Under the pieces are notes generated by a model. The model ran no database searches, was not told the origin of the DNA, and worked only from the letters and a program-made list of their open reading frames with translations. Shown here piece after piece: positions 14,061-26,969 of a stretch of DNA of 64,000 bases. The translations under genes were made by a program, and so were the position numbers. Each line of letters starts with the position of its first letter. Position 1 is the first letter of the stretch. This DNA comes from Zea mays (lineage: Eukaryota > Streptophyta > Magnoliopsida > Poales > Poaceae): NCBI RefSeq assembly GCF_902167145.1, contig NW_023367157.1:1-64000 (forward strand), in the 5' to 3' direction.

Positions 14061-14682
14061 AGGCTCATACACCCCACCCCACATATGTTTCCTTGCCATA
14101 GATCACATTCTTAGATTTCTGGTGGAGACCATTTCTTGGTTAAAAACTTGTACGTGTTAGCCTTTGGTATTATTGAAAATGGTCATTCATGGCTATTTTC
14201 GGCAAAATGGGGGTTGTGTGGCCATTGATCGTCGACCAGAGGCTCATACACCTCACCCCACACATATTTCCTTGCCATAGATCACATTCTTGGATTTCTG
14301 GTGGAGGCCATTTCTTGGTCAAAAATCCGTAGGTGTTAGCCTTCAATGTCATTGAAAATGGTCGTTCATGGCTATTTTCGACAAAAATTAGGGTTGTGTG
14401 GCCATTGATCGTTGACCAGAGGCTCATACACCTCACCCCACATATGTTTCCTTGCCATAGATCACATTCTTGGATTTCTGGTGGAGACCATTTCTTGGGC
14501 AAAAATCCGTAGGTGTTAGCCTTTGGTATTTTTTAAAATGGTCATTCATGGCTATTTTCTACAAAAATGGGGGTTGTGTGGCCATTGATCTTCGACCAGA
14601 GGCTCATACACCTCACTACGCATATGTTTCCTTGCCATAGATCACATTCTTGGATTTATGGTGGAGACCATTTCTTGGTCAA

Positions 14683-17600
14683 AAATCCGTAGGTGTTAGC
14701 ATTCAGTGTCATTGAAAATGGTCGTTCATGGCTATTTTCGACAAAAATTAGGGTTGTGTGGCCATTGATCGTCGACCAGAGGCTCATACACCTCACCCCA
14801 CATATGTTTCCTTGCCATAGATCACATTCTTGGATTTCTGGTGGAGACCATTTCTTGGTCAAAAATCCGTAGGTGTTAGCCTTCGGTATTATTGAAAATG
14901 GTCGTTCATGGCTATTTTCGACAAAAATGGGGGTTGTGTGGCCATTAATTATCAACCTGACGCTCATACACCTCACCCCACATATGTTTCCTTGCCATAG
15001 ATCACATTCTTGGATTTCTGGTGGAGACCATTTCTTGGTCTAAAATCCGTAGGTGTTAGCCTCTAGTATTATTGAAAATGGTCGCTCATGGCTATTTTCA
15101 AGGTCGCTCATGGCTATTTTCGACAAAAATGGGGGTTGTGTGGCCATTTATCATCGACTAGAGACTCATAAACCCCACCCCACATATGTTTCCTTGCCAT
15201 AGATCACATTCTTGGATTTCTGGTGGAGACCATTTCTTGGTTAAAAACTCGTACGTGTTAGCCTTCGGTATTATTGAAAATGGTCGTTCATGGCTATTTT
15301 CGGCAAAATGGGGGTTGTGTGGCCATTGATCATCGACCAGAGGCTCATACACCTCACCCCACATATGTTTCCTTGCCATAGATCACATTCCTGGATTTCT
15401 GGTGGAGACCATTTCTTGGTCAAAAATCCGTACGTGTTAGCCTTTGGTATTTTTGAAAATGGTCATTCATGGCTATTTTCGACAAAAATGGGGGTTGTGT
15501 GGCCATTGATCTTCGACCAGAGGCTCATACACCTAACTACACATATGTTTCCTTGCCATAGATCACATTCTTGGATTTATGGTGGAGACCATTTCTTGGT
15601 CAAAAATCCGTAGGTGTTAGCCTTCAGTGTCATTGAAAATGGTCGTTCATGGCTATTTTCGACAAAAATTTGGGTTGTGTGGCCATTGATCGTCGACCAG
15701 AGGCTCATACACCTCACCCCACATATGTTTCCTTGCCATAGATCACATTCTTGGATTTCTGGTGGAGACCATTTCTTGGTCAAAAATCTGTAGGTCTTAG
15801 CCTCTAGTATTATTGAAAATGGTCGCTCATGGCTATTTTCATAAAAAATGGGGGTTGTGTGGCCATTTATCATCGACTAGAGGCTCATAAACCTCACCCC
15901 ACATATGTTTCCTTGCCATAGATCACATTCTTGGATTTTTCTGGTGGAGACCATTTCTTGGTTAAAAACTCGTACGTGTTAGCCTTCGGTATTATTGAAA
16001 ATGGTCGTTCATGGCTATTTTCGGCAAAATGGGGGTTGTGTGGCCATTGATCATTGACCTGAGGCTCGTACACCTCACCCCACATATGTTTCCTTGCCAT
16101 AGATCACATTCTTGGATTTCTGGTGGAGACCATTTCTTGGTCAAAAATCCGTACGTGTTAGCCTTTGGTATTTTGGAAAATGGTCATTCATGGCTATTTT
16201 CGACAAAAATGGGGGTTGTGTGGCCATTTATCATCGACTAGAGGCTCATAAACCTCACCCCACATATGTTTCCTTGCCATAGATCACATTCTTGGATTTC
16301 TGGTGGAGACCATTTCTTGGTCTAAAATCCGTAGGTGTTAGCATTCAGTGTCATTGAAAATGGTCGTTCATGGCTATTTTCGACAAAAATTAGGGTTGTG
16401 TGGCCATTGATCGTCGACCAGAGGCTCATACACCTCACCCCACATATGTTTCCTTGCCATAGATCACATTCTTGGATTTCTGGTGGAGACCATTTCTTGG
16501 TCAAAAATCCGTAGGTGTTAGCCTTCGGTATTATTGAAAATGGTCGTTCATGGCTATTTTCGACAAAAATGGGGGTTGTGTGGCCATTAATTATCAACCT
16601 GACGCTCATACACCTCACCCCACATATGTTTCCTTGCCATAGATCACATTCTTGGATTTCTGGTGGAGACCATTTCTTGGTCTAAAATCCGTAGGTGTTA
16701 GCCTCTAGTATTATTGAAAATGGTCGCTCATGGCTATTTTCAAGGTCGCTCATAGCTATTTTCGACAAAAATGGGGGTTGTGTGGCCATTTATCATCGAC
16801 TAGAGACTCATAAACCCCACCCCACATATGTTTCCTTGCCATAGATCACATTCTTGGATTTCTGGTGGAGACCATTTCTTGGTTAAAAACTCGTACGTGT
16901 TAGCCTTCGGTATTATTGAAAATGGTCGTTCATGGCTATTTTCGGCAAAATGGGGGTTGTGTGGCCATTGATCATCGACCAGAGGCTCATACACCTCACC
17001 CCACATATGTTTCCTTGCCATAGATCACATTCCTGGATTTCTGGTGGAGACCATTTCTTGGTCAAAAATCCGTACGTGTTAGCCTTTGGTATTTTTGAAA
17101 ATGGTCATTCATGGCTATTTTCGACAAAAATGGGGGTTGTGTGGCCATTGATCTTCGACCAGAGGCTCATACACCTAACTACACATATGTTTCCTTGCCA
17201 TAGATCACATTCTTGGATTTATGGTGGAGACCATTTCTTGGTCAAAAATCCGTAGGTGTTAGCCTTCAGTGTCATTGAAAATGGTCGTTCATGGCTATTT
17301 TCGACAAAAATTTGGGTTGTGTGGCCATTGATCGTCGACCAGAGGCTCATACACCTCACCCCACATATGTTTCCTTGCCATAGATCACATTCTTGGATTT
17401 CTGGTGGAGACCATTTCTTGGTCAAAAATCTGTAGGTCTTAGCCTCTAGTATTATTGAAAATGGTCGCTCATGGCTATTTTCATAAAAAATGGGGGTTGT
17501 GTGGCCATTTATCATCGACTAGAGGCTCATAAACCTCACCCCACATATGTTTCCTTGCCATAGATCACATTCTTGGATTTTTCTGGTGGAGACCATTTCT

Positions 17601-17966
17601 TGGTTAAAAACTCGTACGTGTTAGCCTTCGGTATTATTGAAAATGGTCGTTCATGGCTATTTTCGGCAAAATGGGGGTTGTGTGGCCATTGATCATTGAC
17701 CTGAGGCTCGTACACCTCACCCCACATATGTTTCCTTGCCATAGATCACATTCTTGGATTTCTGGTGGAGACCATTTCTTGGTCAAAAATCCGTACGTGT
17801 TAGCCTTTGGTATTTTGGAAAATGGTCATTCATGGCTATTTTCGACAAAAATGGGGGTTGTGTGGCCATTTATCATCGACTAGAGGCTCATAAACCTCAC
17901 CCCACATATGTTTCCTTGCCATAGATCACATTCTTGGATTTCTGGTGGAGACCATTTCTTGGTCTA
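14683..17966 (-). repeat. 1642-bp segmental tandem duplication (2 units)
   Basis: About 14683-16324 and 16325-17966 are nearly identical at an offset of 1642 bp, nine monomers plus 22 bp. Shared rare variants: 'gcattcagtgtcattg' (14699 and 16341), 'ccattaattatcaacctgac', 'cacctaactacac', 'ttggatttttctggtgg' with two extra bases, and 'tattttggaaaatgg'. One visible difference is 'catggctatt' (about 15110) against 'catagctatt' (about 16752). The join lies in the 'ttcttggtc(t/a)aaaatccg' segment, consistent with unequal exchange between homologous monomers. Confidence 0.92.
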
Positions 17967-19249
17967 AAATCCGTAGGTGTTAGCCTCTAGTATTATTGAA
18001 AATGGTCGCTCATGGCTATTTTCAAGGTCGCTCATGGCTATTTTCGTAAAAAATGGGGGTTGTGTGGCCATTTATCATCGACTAGAGGCTCATAAACCTC
18101 ACCCCACATATGTTTCCTTGCCATAGATCACATTCTTGGATTTCTGGTGGAGACCATTTCTTGGTCAAAAATCCGTAGGTGTTAGCCTTCGGTATTATTG
18201 AAAATGGTCGTTCATGGCTATTTTCGACAAAAATGGGGGTTGTGTGGCCATTAATCATCGACCAGAGGCTCATACACCTCACCCCACATATGTTTCCTTG
18301 CCATAGATCACATTCTTGGATTTCTGGTGGAGACCATTTCTTGGTCAAAAATCCGTAGGTGTTAGCCTTCGGTATTATTGAAAATGGTCGTTCATGGCTA
18401 TTTTCGGCAAAATGGGGGTTGTGTGGCCATTGATCGTCGACCAGAGGCTCATACACCTCACCCCACATATGTTTCCTTGTCGTAGATCACATTCTTGGAT
18501 TTCTGGTGGAGACCATTTCTTGGTTAAAAACTCGTACGTGTTAGCCTTCGGTATTATTGAAAATGGTCATTCATGGCTATTTTCGGCAAAATGGGGGTTG
18601 TGTGGCCATTGATCGTCGACCAGAGGCTCATACACCTCACCCCACATATGTTTCCTTGTCGTAGATCACATTCTTGGATTTCAGGTGGAGACCATTTCTT
18701 GGTCAAAAATCCGTAGGTCTTAGCCTCTAGTATTATTGAAAATGGTCGCTCATGGCTATTTTCAGCAAAAATGGGGGTTGTGTGGCCATTGATCGTCGAC
18801 CAGAGGCTCATACACCTCACCCCACATATGTTTCCTTGCCATAGATCACATTCTTGGATTTCTGGTGGAGACCATTTCTTGGTCAAAAATCCGTAGGTCT
18901 TAGCCTCTAATATTATTGAAAATCGTCGCTCATGGCTATTTTCGGCAAAATGGGGGTTGTGTGGCCATTGATCATCGACCAGAGGCTCGTACACCTCACC
19001 CCACATATGTTTCCTTGCCATAGATCACATTCTTGGATTTCTGGTGGAGACCATTTCTTGGTCAAAAATCCGTAGGTGTTAGCCTTTGGTATTATTGAAA
19101 ATGGTCATTCATGGCTATTTTCGGCAAAATGGGGGTTGTGTGGCCATTGATCATCGACCAGAGGCTCATACACCTAACCCCACATATGTTTCCTTGCCAT
19201 AGATCACATTCTTGGATTTCTGGTGGAGACCATTTCTTGGTCAAAAATT

Positions 19250-19310
19250 CGTAGGTCTTAGCCTCTAGTATTATTGAAAATGGTCGCTGTTAGCCTTCGG
19301 TATTATTGAA
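19250..19310 (-). repeat. Deletion junction monomer ('tggtcgctgttagcc')
   Basis: Around 19281-19300 the sequence passes from 'attattgaaaatggtcgct' directly to 'gttagccttcgg', deleting most of a monomer between two occurrences of the 'tagcct...tattattg' region. The identical breakpoint occurs in '+' orientation at about 41030, 43293, 45724 and 52074. Confidence 0.8.
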
Positions 19311-21839
19311 AATGGTCATTCATGGCTATTTTCGACAAAAACGGGGGTTGTGTGGCCATTGATCATCGACTAGAGGCTCATACACCTCACTACACATATG
19401 TTTCCTTGCCATAGATCACATTCTTGGATTTCTGGTGGAGACCATTTCTTGGTCTAAAATCCGTAGGTGTTAGCCTCTAGTATTATTGAAAATGGTCGCT
19501 CATGGCTATTTTCAAGGTCGCTCATGGCTATTTTCATAAAAAATGGGGGTTGTGTGGCCATTTATCATCGACTTGAGGCTCATAAACCTCACCCCACATA
19601 TGTTTCCTTGCCATAGATTACATTCTTGGATTTCTGGTGGAAACCATTTCTTGGTTAAAAACTCGTACGTGTTAGCCTTCGGTATTATTGAAAATGGTCA
19701 TTTATGGCTATTTTCGGCAAAATGGGGGTTGTGTGGCCATTGATCGTAGACCAGAGGCTCATACACCTCACCCCACATATGTTTCCTTGTCGTAGATCAC
19801 ATTCTTGGATTTCTGGTGGAGACCATTTCTTGGTCAAAAACTCGTACGTGTTAGCCTTCGATATTATTGAAAATGGTCGTTCATGGCTATTTTCGACAAA
19901 AATGGGGGTTGTGTGGCCATTGATCATCGACCATAGGCTCATACACCTCACCCCACATATGTTTCCTTGCCATAGATCACATTCTTGGATTTCTGGTGGA
20001 GACCATTTCTTGGTCAAAAATCCGTAGGTGTTAGCCTTCGGTATTATTGAAAATGGTCGTTCATGGCTATTTTCGGCAAAATGGGGGTTGTGTGGCCATT
20101 GATCATCGACCAGAGGCTCATACACCTCACCCCACATATGTTTCCTTGCCATAGATCACATTCTTGGATTTCTGGTGGACACCATTTCTTGGTCAAAAAT
20201 CCGTACGTGTTAGCCTTTGGTATTTTTGAAAATGGTCATTCATGGCTATTTTCGACAAAAATGGGGGTTGTGTGGCCATTGATCATCGACTAGAGGCTCA
20301 TACACCTCACCCCACATATGTTTCCTTGCCATAGATCACATTCTTGGATTTCTGGTGGAGACCATTTCTTGGTCAAAAATCCGTAGGTGTTAGCCTTCGG
20401 TATTATTCAAAATGGTCGTTCATGGCTATTTTCGACAAAAATGGGGGTTGTGTGGCCATTGATCATCGACCAGACGCTCATACACCTCACCCCACATATG
20501 TTTCCTTGCCATAGATCACATACTTGGATTTCTGGTGGAGACCATTTCTTGGTCTAAAATCCGTAGGTGTTAGCCTCTAGTATTATTGAAAATGGTTGCT
20601 CATGGCTATTTTCAAGGTCGCTCGTGGCTATTTTCATAAAAAATGGGGGTTGTGTGGCCATTTATCATCGACTAGAGGCTCATAAACCTCACCCCACATA
20701 TGTCTCCTTGCCATAGATTACATTCTTGGATTTCTGGTGGAAACCATTTCTTGGTTAAAAACTCGTACGTGTTAGCCTTCGGTATTATTGAAAATGGTCA
20801 TTCATGGCTATTTTCGACAAAAATGGGGGTTGTGTGGCCATTGATCATCGACCAGAGGCTCATAAACCTCACCCCACATATGTTTCCTTGCCATAGATCA
20901 CATTCTTGGATTTCTGGTGGAAACCATTTCTTGGTCAAAAATCCGTAGGTGTTAGCCTTCGGTATTTTTGAAAATGGTCGTTCATGGCTATTTTCGACAA
21001 AATGGGGGTTGTGTGGCCATTGATCATCGACCAGACGCTCATACACCTCACCCCACATATGTTTCCTTGCCATAGATCACATTCTTGGATTTCTGGTGGA
21101 GACCATTTCTTGGTCTAAAATCCGTAGGTCTTAGCCTCTAGTATTATTGAAAATGGTCATTCATGGCTATTTTCGGCAAAATGGGGGTTGTGTGGCCATT
21201 GATCGCCGACCAGAGGCTCATACACCTCACCCCACATATGTTTCCTTGCCATAGATCACATTCTTGGATTTTTGGTGGAGACCATTTCTTGGTCAAAAAC
21301 TCGTACGTGTTAGCCTTCGGTATTATTGAAAATGGTCGTTCATGGCTATTTTCGGCAAAATGGGGGTTGTGTGGCCATTGATCGTCGACCAGAGGCTCAT
21401 ACACCTCACCCCACATATGTTTCCTTGCCATAGATCACATTCTTGGATTTCTGGTGGAGACCATTTCTTGGGCAAAAATCCGTAGGTGTTAGCCTTCGGT
21501 ATTATTGAAAATGGTCGTTCATGGCTATTTTTGACAAAAATGGGGGTTGTGTGGCCATTGATCATCGACCAGACGCTCATACACCTCACCCCACATATGT
21601 TTCCTTGTCATAGATCACATTCTTGGATTTCTGGTGGAGACCATTTCTTGGTCTAAAATCCGTAGGTGTTAGCCTCTAGTATTATTGAAAATGGTCGCTC
21701 ATGGCTATTTTCAAGGTCGTTCATGGCTATTTTCGACAAAAATGGGGGTTGTGTGGCCATTGATCATCGACCAGACGCTCATACACCTCACCCCACATAT
21801 GTTTCCTTGCCATAGATCACATTCTTGGATTTCTGGTGG

Positions 21840-24400
21840 AGACCATTTCTTGGTTAAAAACTCGTACGTGTTAGCCTTCGGTATTATTGAAAATGGTCGT
21901 TCATGGCTATTTTCGACAAAAATGGGGGTTGTGTGGCCATTGATCATCGACCAGAGGCTCGTACACCTCACCCCACATATGTTTCCTTGCCATAGATCAC
22001 ATTCTTGGATTTCTGGTGGAGAACATTTCTTGGTCTAAAATCCGTAGGTGTTAGCCTCTAATATTATTGAAAATGGTCGCTCATGGCTATTTTCGGCAAA
22101 ATGGGGGTTGTGTGGCCATTGATCATCGACTAAAGGCTCGTACACCTCACCCCACATATGTTTCCTTGCCATAGATCACATTCTTGGATTTCTGGTGGAG
22201 ACCATTTCTTGGTTAAAAACTCGTACGTGTTAGCCTTCGGAATTATTGAAAATGGTCGTTCATGGCTATTTTCGGCAAAATGGGGGTTCTGTGGCCATTG
22301 ATCATCGACCAGAGGCTCGTACACCTCACCCCACATATGTTTCCTTGCCATAGATCACATTCTTGGATTTCTGGTGGAGACCATTTCTTGGTCAAAAATC
22401 CATAGGTGTTAGCCTTTGGTATTTTTGAAAATGGTCGTTCATGGCTATTTTCATAAAAAATGGGGGTTGTGTGGCCATTGATCATCGACCAGAGGCTCAT
22501 ACACCTCACCCCACATATGTTTCCTTGCCATAGATCACATTCTTGGATTTCTGGTGGAGACCATTTCTTGGTCAAAAATCCGCAGGTCTTAGCCTCTAGT
22601 ATTATTGAAAATGGTCGCTCATGGCTATTTTCAAGGTCGCTCATGGCTATTTTCATAAAAAAATGGGGGTTGTGTGCCATTGATCATCGACCAGAGGCTC
22701 ATACACCTCACCCCACATATGTTTCCTTGCCATAGATCACATTCTTGGATTTCTGGTGGAGACCGTTTCTTGGATAAAAACTCGTAGGTGTTAGCCTTCG
22801 GTATTATTGAAAATGGTCATTCATGGCTATTTTCGAGAAAAATGGGGGTTGTGTGGCCATTGATCATCGACTAGAGGCTCATACACCTCACCCCACATAT
22901 GTTTCCTTGCCATAGATCACATTCTTGGATTTCTGGTGGAGACCATTTCTTGGTCAAAAATCCGTAGGTGTTAGCCTTCGGTATTATTGAAAATGGTCGT
23001 TCATGGCTATTTTCGACAAAATGGGGGTTGTGTGGCAATTGATCATCGACCAGAGGCTCATACACCTCACCCCACATATGTTTCCTTGCCAGAGATCACA
23101 TTCTTGGATTTCTGGTGGAGACCATTTCTTGGTCAAAAATCCGTAGGTCTTAGCCTCCAGTATTATTGAAAATGGTCGCTCATGGCTATTTTCATAAAAA
23201 ATGGGGGTTGTGTGGCCATTTATCATCGACTAGAGGCTCATAAACCTCACCCCACATATATTTCCTTGCCATAGATCACATTCTTGGATTTCTGGTGGAG
23301 ACCATTTCTTGGTTAAAAACTCGTACGTGTTAGCCTTCGGTATTATTGAAAATGGTCATTCATGGCTATTTTCGGCAAAATGGGGGTTGTGTGGCCATTG
23401 ATCATCGACCAGAGGCTCATACACCTCGCCCCACATATGTTTCCTTGCCATCTATCACATTCTTGGATTTCTGGTGGAGACCATTTCTTGGTCAAAAATC
23501 CGTACGTGTTAGCCTTTGGTATTTTTGAAAATGGTCATTCATGGCTATTTTCGACAAAAATGGGGGTTGTGTGGCCATTGATCATCGACCAGACGCTCAT
23601 ACACCTCACCGCACATATGTTTCCTTGCCATAGATCACATTCTTGGATTTCTGGTGGAGACCATTTCTTGGTTAAAAACTCGTACGTGTTAGCCTTCGGT
23701 ATTATTGAAAATGGTCGTTCATGGCTATTTTCGACAAAAATGGGGGTTGTGTGGCCATTGATCATCGACCAGAGGCTCGTACACCTCACCCCACATATGT
23801 TTCCTTGCCATAGATCAGATTCTTGGATTTCTGGTGGAGACCATTTCTTGGTCTAAAATCCGTAGGTGTTAGCCTCTAATATTATTGAAAATGGTCGCTC
23901 ATGGCTATTTTCAAGGTCGCTCATGGCTATTTTCATAAAAAATGGGGGTTGTGTGGCCATTTATCATCGACTAGAGGCTCATAAACCTCACCCCACATAT
24001 GTTTCCTTGCCATAGATTACATTCTTGGATTTCTGGTGGAAACCATTTCTTGGTTAAAAACTCGTACGTGTTAGCCTTCGGTATTATTGAAAATGGTCGT
24101 TCATGGCTATTTTCGACAAAAATGGGGGTTGTGTGGCCATTGATCATCGACCAGAGGCTCGTACACCTCACCCCACATATGTTTCCTTGCCATAGATCAC
24201 ATTCTTGGATTTCTGGTGGAGACCATTTCTTGGTCTAAAATCCGTAGGTGTTAGCCTCTAATATTATTGAAAATGGTCGCTCATGGCTATTTTCGGCAAA
24301 ATGGGGGTTGTGTGGCCATTGATCATCGACTAAAGGCTCGTACACCTCACCCCACATATGTTTCCTTGCCATAGATCACATTCTTGGATTTCTGGTGGAG
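21840..24400 (-). repeat. Two ~360-bp segments matching at 2200-bp spacing
   Basis: About 21840-22200 and 24040-24400 match at an offset of 2200 bp, including 'cctctaatattattg' followed by 'catcgactaaaggctcg', a rare variant. Sequence between them is ordinary knob monomers with a further related segment near 23660-23880. Extent was judged by eye. Confidence 0.6.
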
Positions 24401-26969
24401 ACCATTTCTTGGTAAAAAATCCGTAGGTGTTAGCCTTCGGTATTATTGAAAATGGTCGTTCATGGCTATTTTCGACAAAAATGGGGGTTGTGTGGCCATT
24501 TATCATCGACTAGAGGCTCATACACCTCACCCAACATATGTTTCCTTGCCATAGATTACATTCTTGGATTTCTGGTGGAAACCTTTTCTTGGTTAAAAAC
24601 TCGTACGTGTTAGCCTTCGGTATTATTGAAAATGGTCAGTCATGGCTATTTTCGGCAAAATGGGGGTTGTGTGGCCATTGATCGTCGACCAGAGGCTCAA
24701 ACACCTCACCCCACATATGTTTCCTTGTCGTAGATCACATTCTTGGATTTCTGGTGGAGACCATTTCTTGGTCAAAAATCCGTAGGTGTTAGCCTTCGGT
24801 ATTATTGAAAATGGTCGTTCATGGCTATTTTCGACAAAAATGGGGGTTGTGTGGCCATTGATCATCGACCAGACGCTCATACACCTCACCCCACATATGT
24901 TTCCTTGCCATAGATCACATTCTTGGAATTCTGGTGGAGACCATTTCTTGGGCAAAAATCCGTAGGTGTTAGCCTTCGGTATTATTGAAAATGGTCGTTC
25001 ATGGCTATTTTCGACAAAAATGGGGGTTGTGTGGCCATTGATCATCGACCAGACGCTCATACACCTCACCCCACATATGTTTCCTTGCCATAGATCACAT
25101 TCTTGGATTTCTGGTGGAGACCATTTCTTGGTCTAAAATCTGTAGGTGTTAGCCTTAGGTATTATTGAAAATGGTCGCTCATGGCTATTTTCGACAAAAA
25201 TGGGGGTTGTGTGGCCATTGATCATCGACCAGATGCTCATACACCTCACCCCACATATGTTTCCTTGCCATAGATCACATTCTTGGATTTCTGGTGGAGA
25301 CCATTTCTTGGTCTAAAATCCGTAGGTGTTAGCCTCTAGTATTATTGAAAATGGTCGCTCATGGCTATTTTCAAGGTCGCTCATGGCTATTTTCATAAAA
25401 AATGGGGGTTGTGTGGCCATTTATCATCGACTAGAGGCTCATAAACCTCACCCCACATATGTTTCCTTGCCATTGATTACATTCTTGGATTTCTGGTGGA
25501 AACCATTTCTTGGTTAAAAACTCGTACGTGTTAGCCTTCGGTATTATTGAAAATGGTCATTCATGGCTATTTTCGGCAAAATGGGGGTTGTGTGGCCATT
25601 GATCATCGACCAGAGGCTCGTACACCTCACCCCACATATGTTTCCTTGCCATAGATCACATTCTTAGATTTCTGGTGGAGACCATTTCTTGGTCAAAAAT
25701 CCGTAGGTGTTAGCCTTCGGTATTATTGAAAATGGTCATTCATGGCTATTTTCGACAAAAATGGGGGTTGTGTGGCATTTGATCATCGACTAGAGGCTCA
25801 TACACCTCACCCCACATATGTTTCCTTGCCATAGATCACATTCTTGGATTTCTGGTGGAGACCATTTCTTGGTCTAAAATCCGTAGGTGTTAGCCTCTAG
25901 TATTATTGAAATGGTCGCTCATGGCTATTTTCAAGGTCGCTCATGGCTATTTTCATAAAAAATGGGGGTTGTGTGGCCATTTATCATCGACTAGAGGCTC
26001 ATAAACCTCACCCCACATATGTTTCCTTGTCATAGATTACATTCTTGGATTTCTGGTGGAGACCATTTCTTGGTTAAAAACTCGTACGTGTTAGCCTTCG
26101 GTATTATTGAAAATGGTCATTCATGGCTATTTTCGGCAAAATGGGGGTTGTGTGGTCATTGATCGTCGACCAGAGGCTCATACACCTCACCCCACATATG
26201 TTTCCTTGCCATAGATCACATTCTTGGATTTCTGGTGGAGACCATTTCTTGGTCAAAAATCCGTAGGTGTTAGCCTTCTATATTATTGAAAATGGTCATT
26301 CATGGCTATTTTCGACAAAAATGGGGGTTGTGTGGCCATTGATCGCGACCAGAGGCTCATACACCTCACCCCACATATGTTTCCTTGTCGTAGATCACAT
26401 TCTTGGATTTCTGGTGGAGACCATTTCTTGGTCAAAAATCCGTAGGTGTTAGCCTTCGATATTATTGAAAATGGTCGTTCATGGCTATTTTCGACAAAAA
26501 TGGGGGTTGTGTGACAATTGATCATCGACCAGAGGCTCATACACCTCACCCCACATATGTTTCCTTGCCATAGATCACATTCTTGGATTTCTGGTGGAGA
26601 CCATTTCTTGGTCAAAAATCCGTAGGTGTTAGCCTTCGGTATTATTGAAAATGGTCGTTCATGGCTATTTTCGACAAAAATGGGGGTTGTGTGGCCATTG
26701 ATCATCGACCAGAGGCTCATACACCTCACCCCACATATGTTTCCTTGCCATAGATCACATTCTTGGATTTCTGGTGGAGACCATTTCTTGGTCAAAAATC
26801 CGTACGTGTTAGCCTCTAGTATTATTGAAAATGGTCGCTCATGGCTATTTTCAAGGTCGCTCATGGCTATTTTCATAAAAAATGGGGGTTGTGTGGCCAT
26901 TGATCATCGACCAGAGGCTCATACACCTCACCCCACATATGTTTCCTTGCCATAGATCACATTCTTGGG

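Noticed and set aside
889..26880. 20-bp duplicated segments as transposon footprints or attachment sites
   Set aside because: They are tandem copies of the adjacent monomer sequence, consistent with replication slippage.
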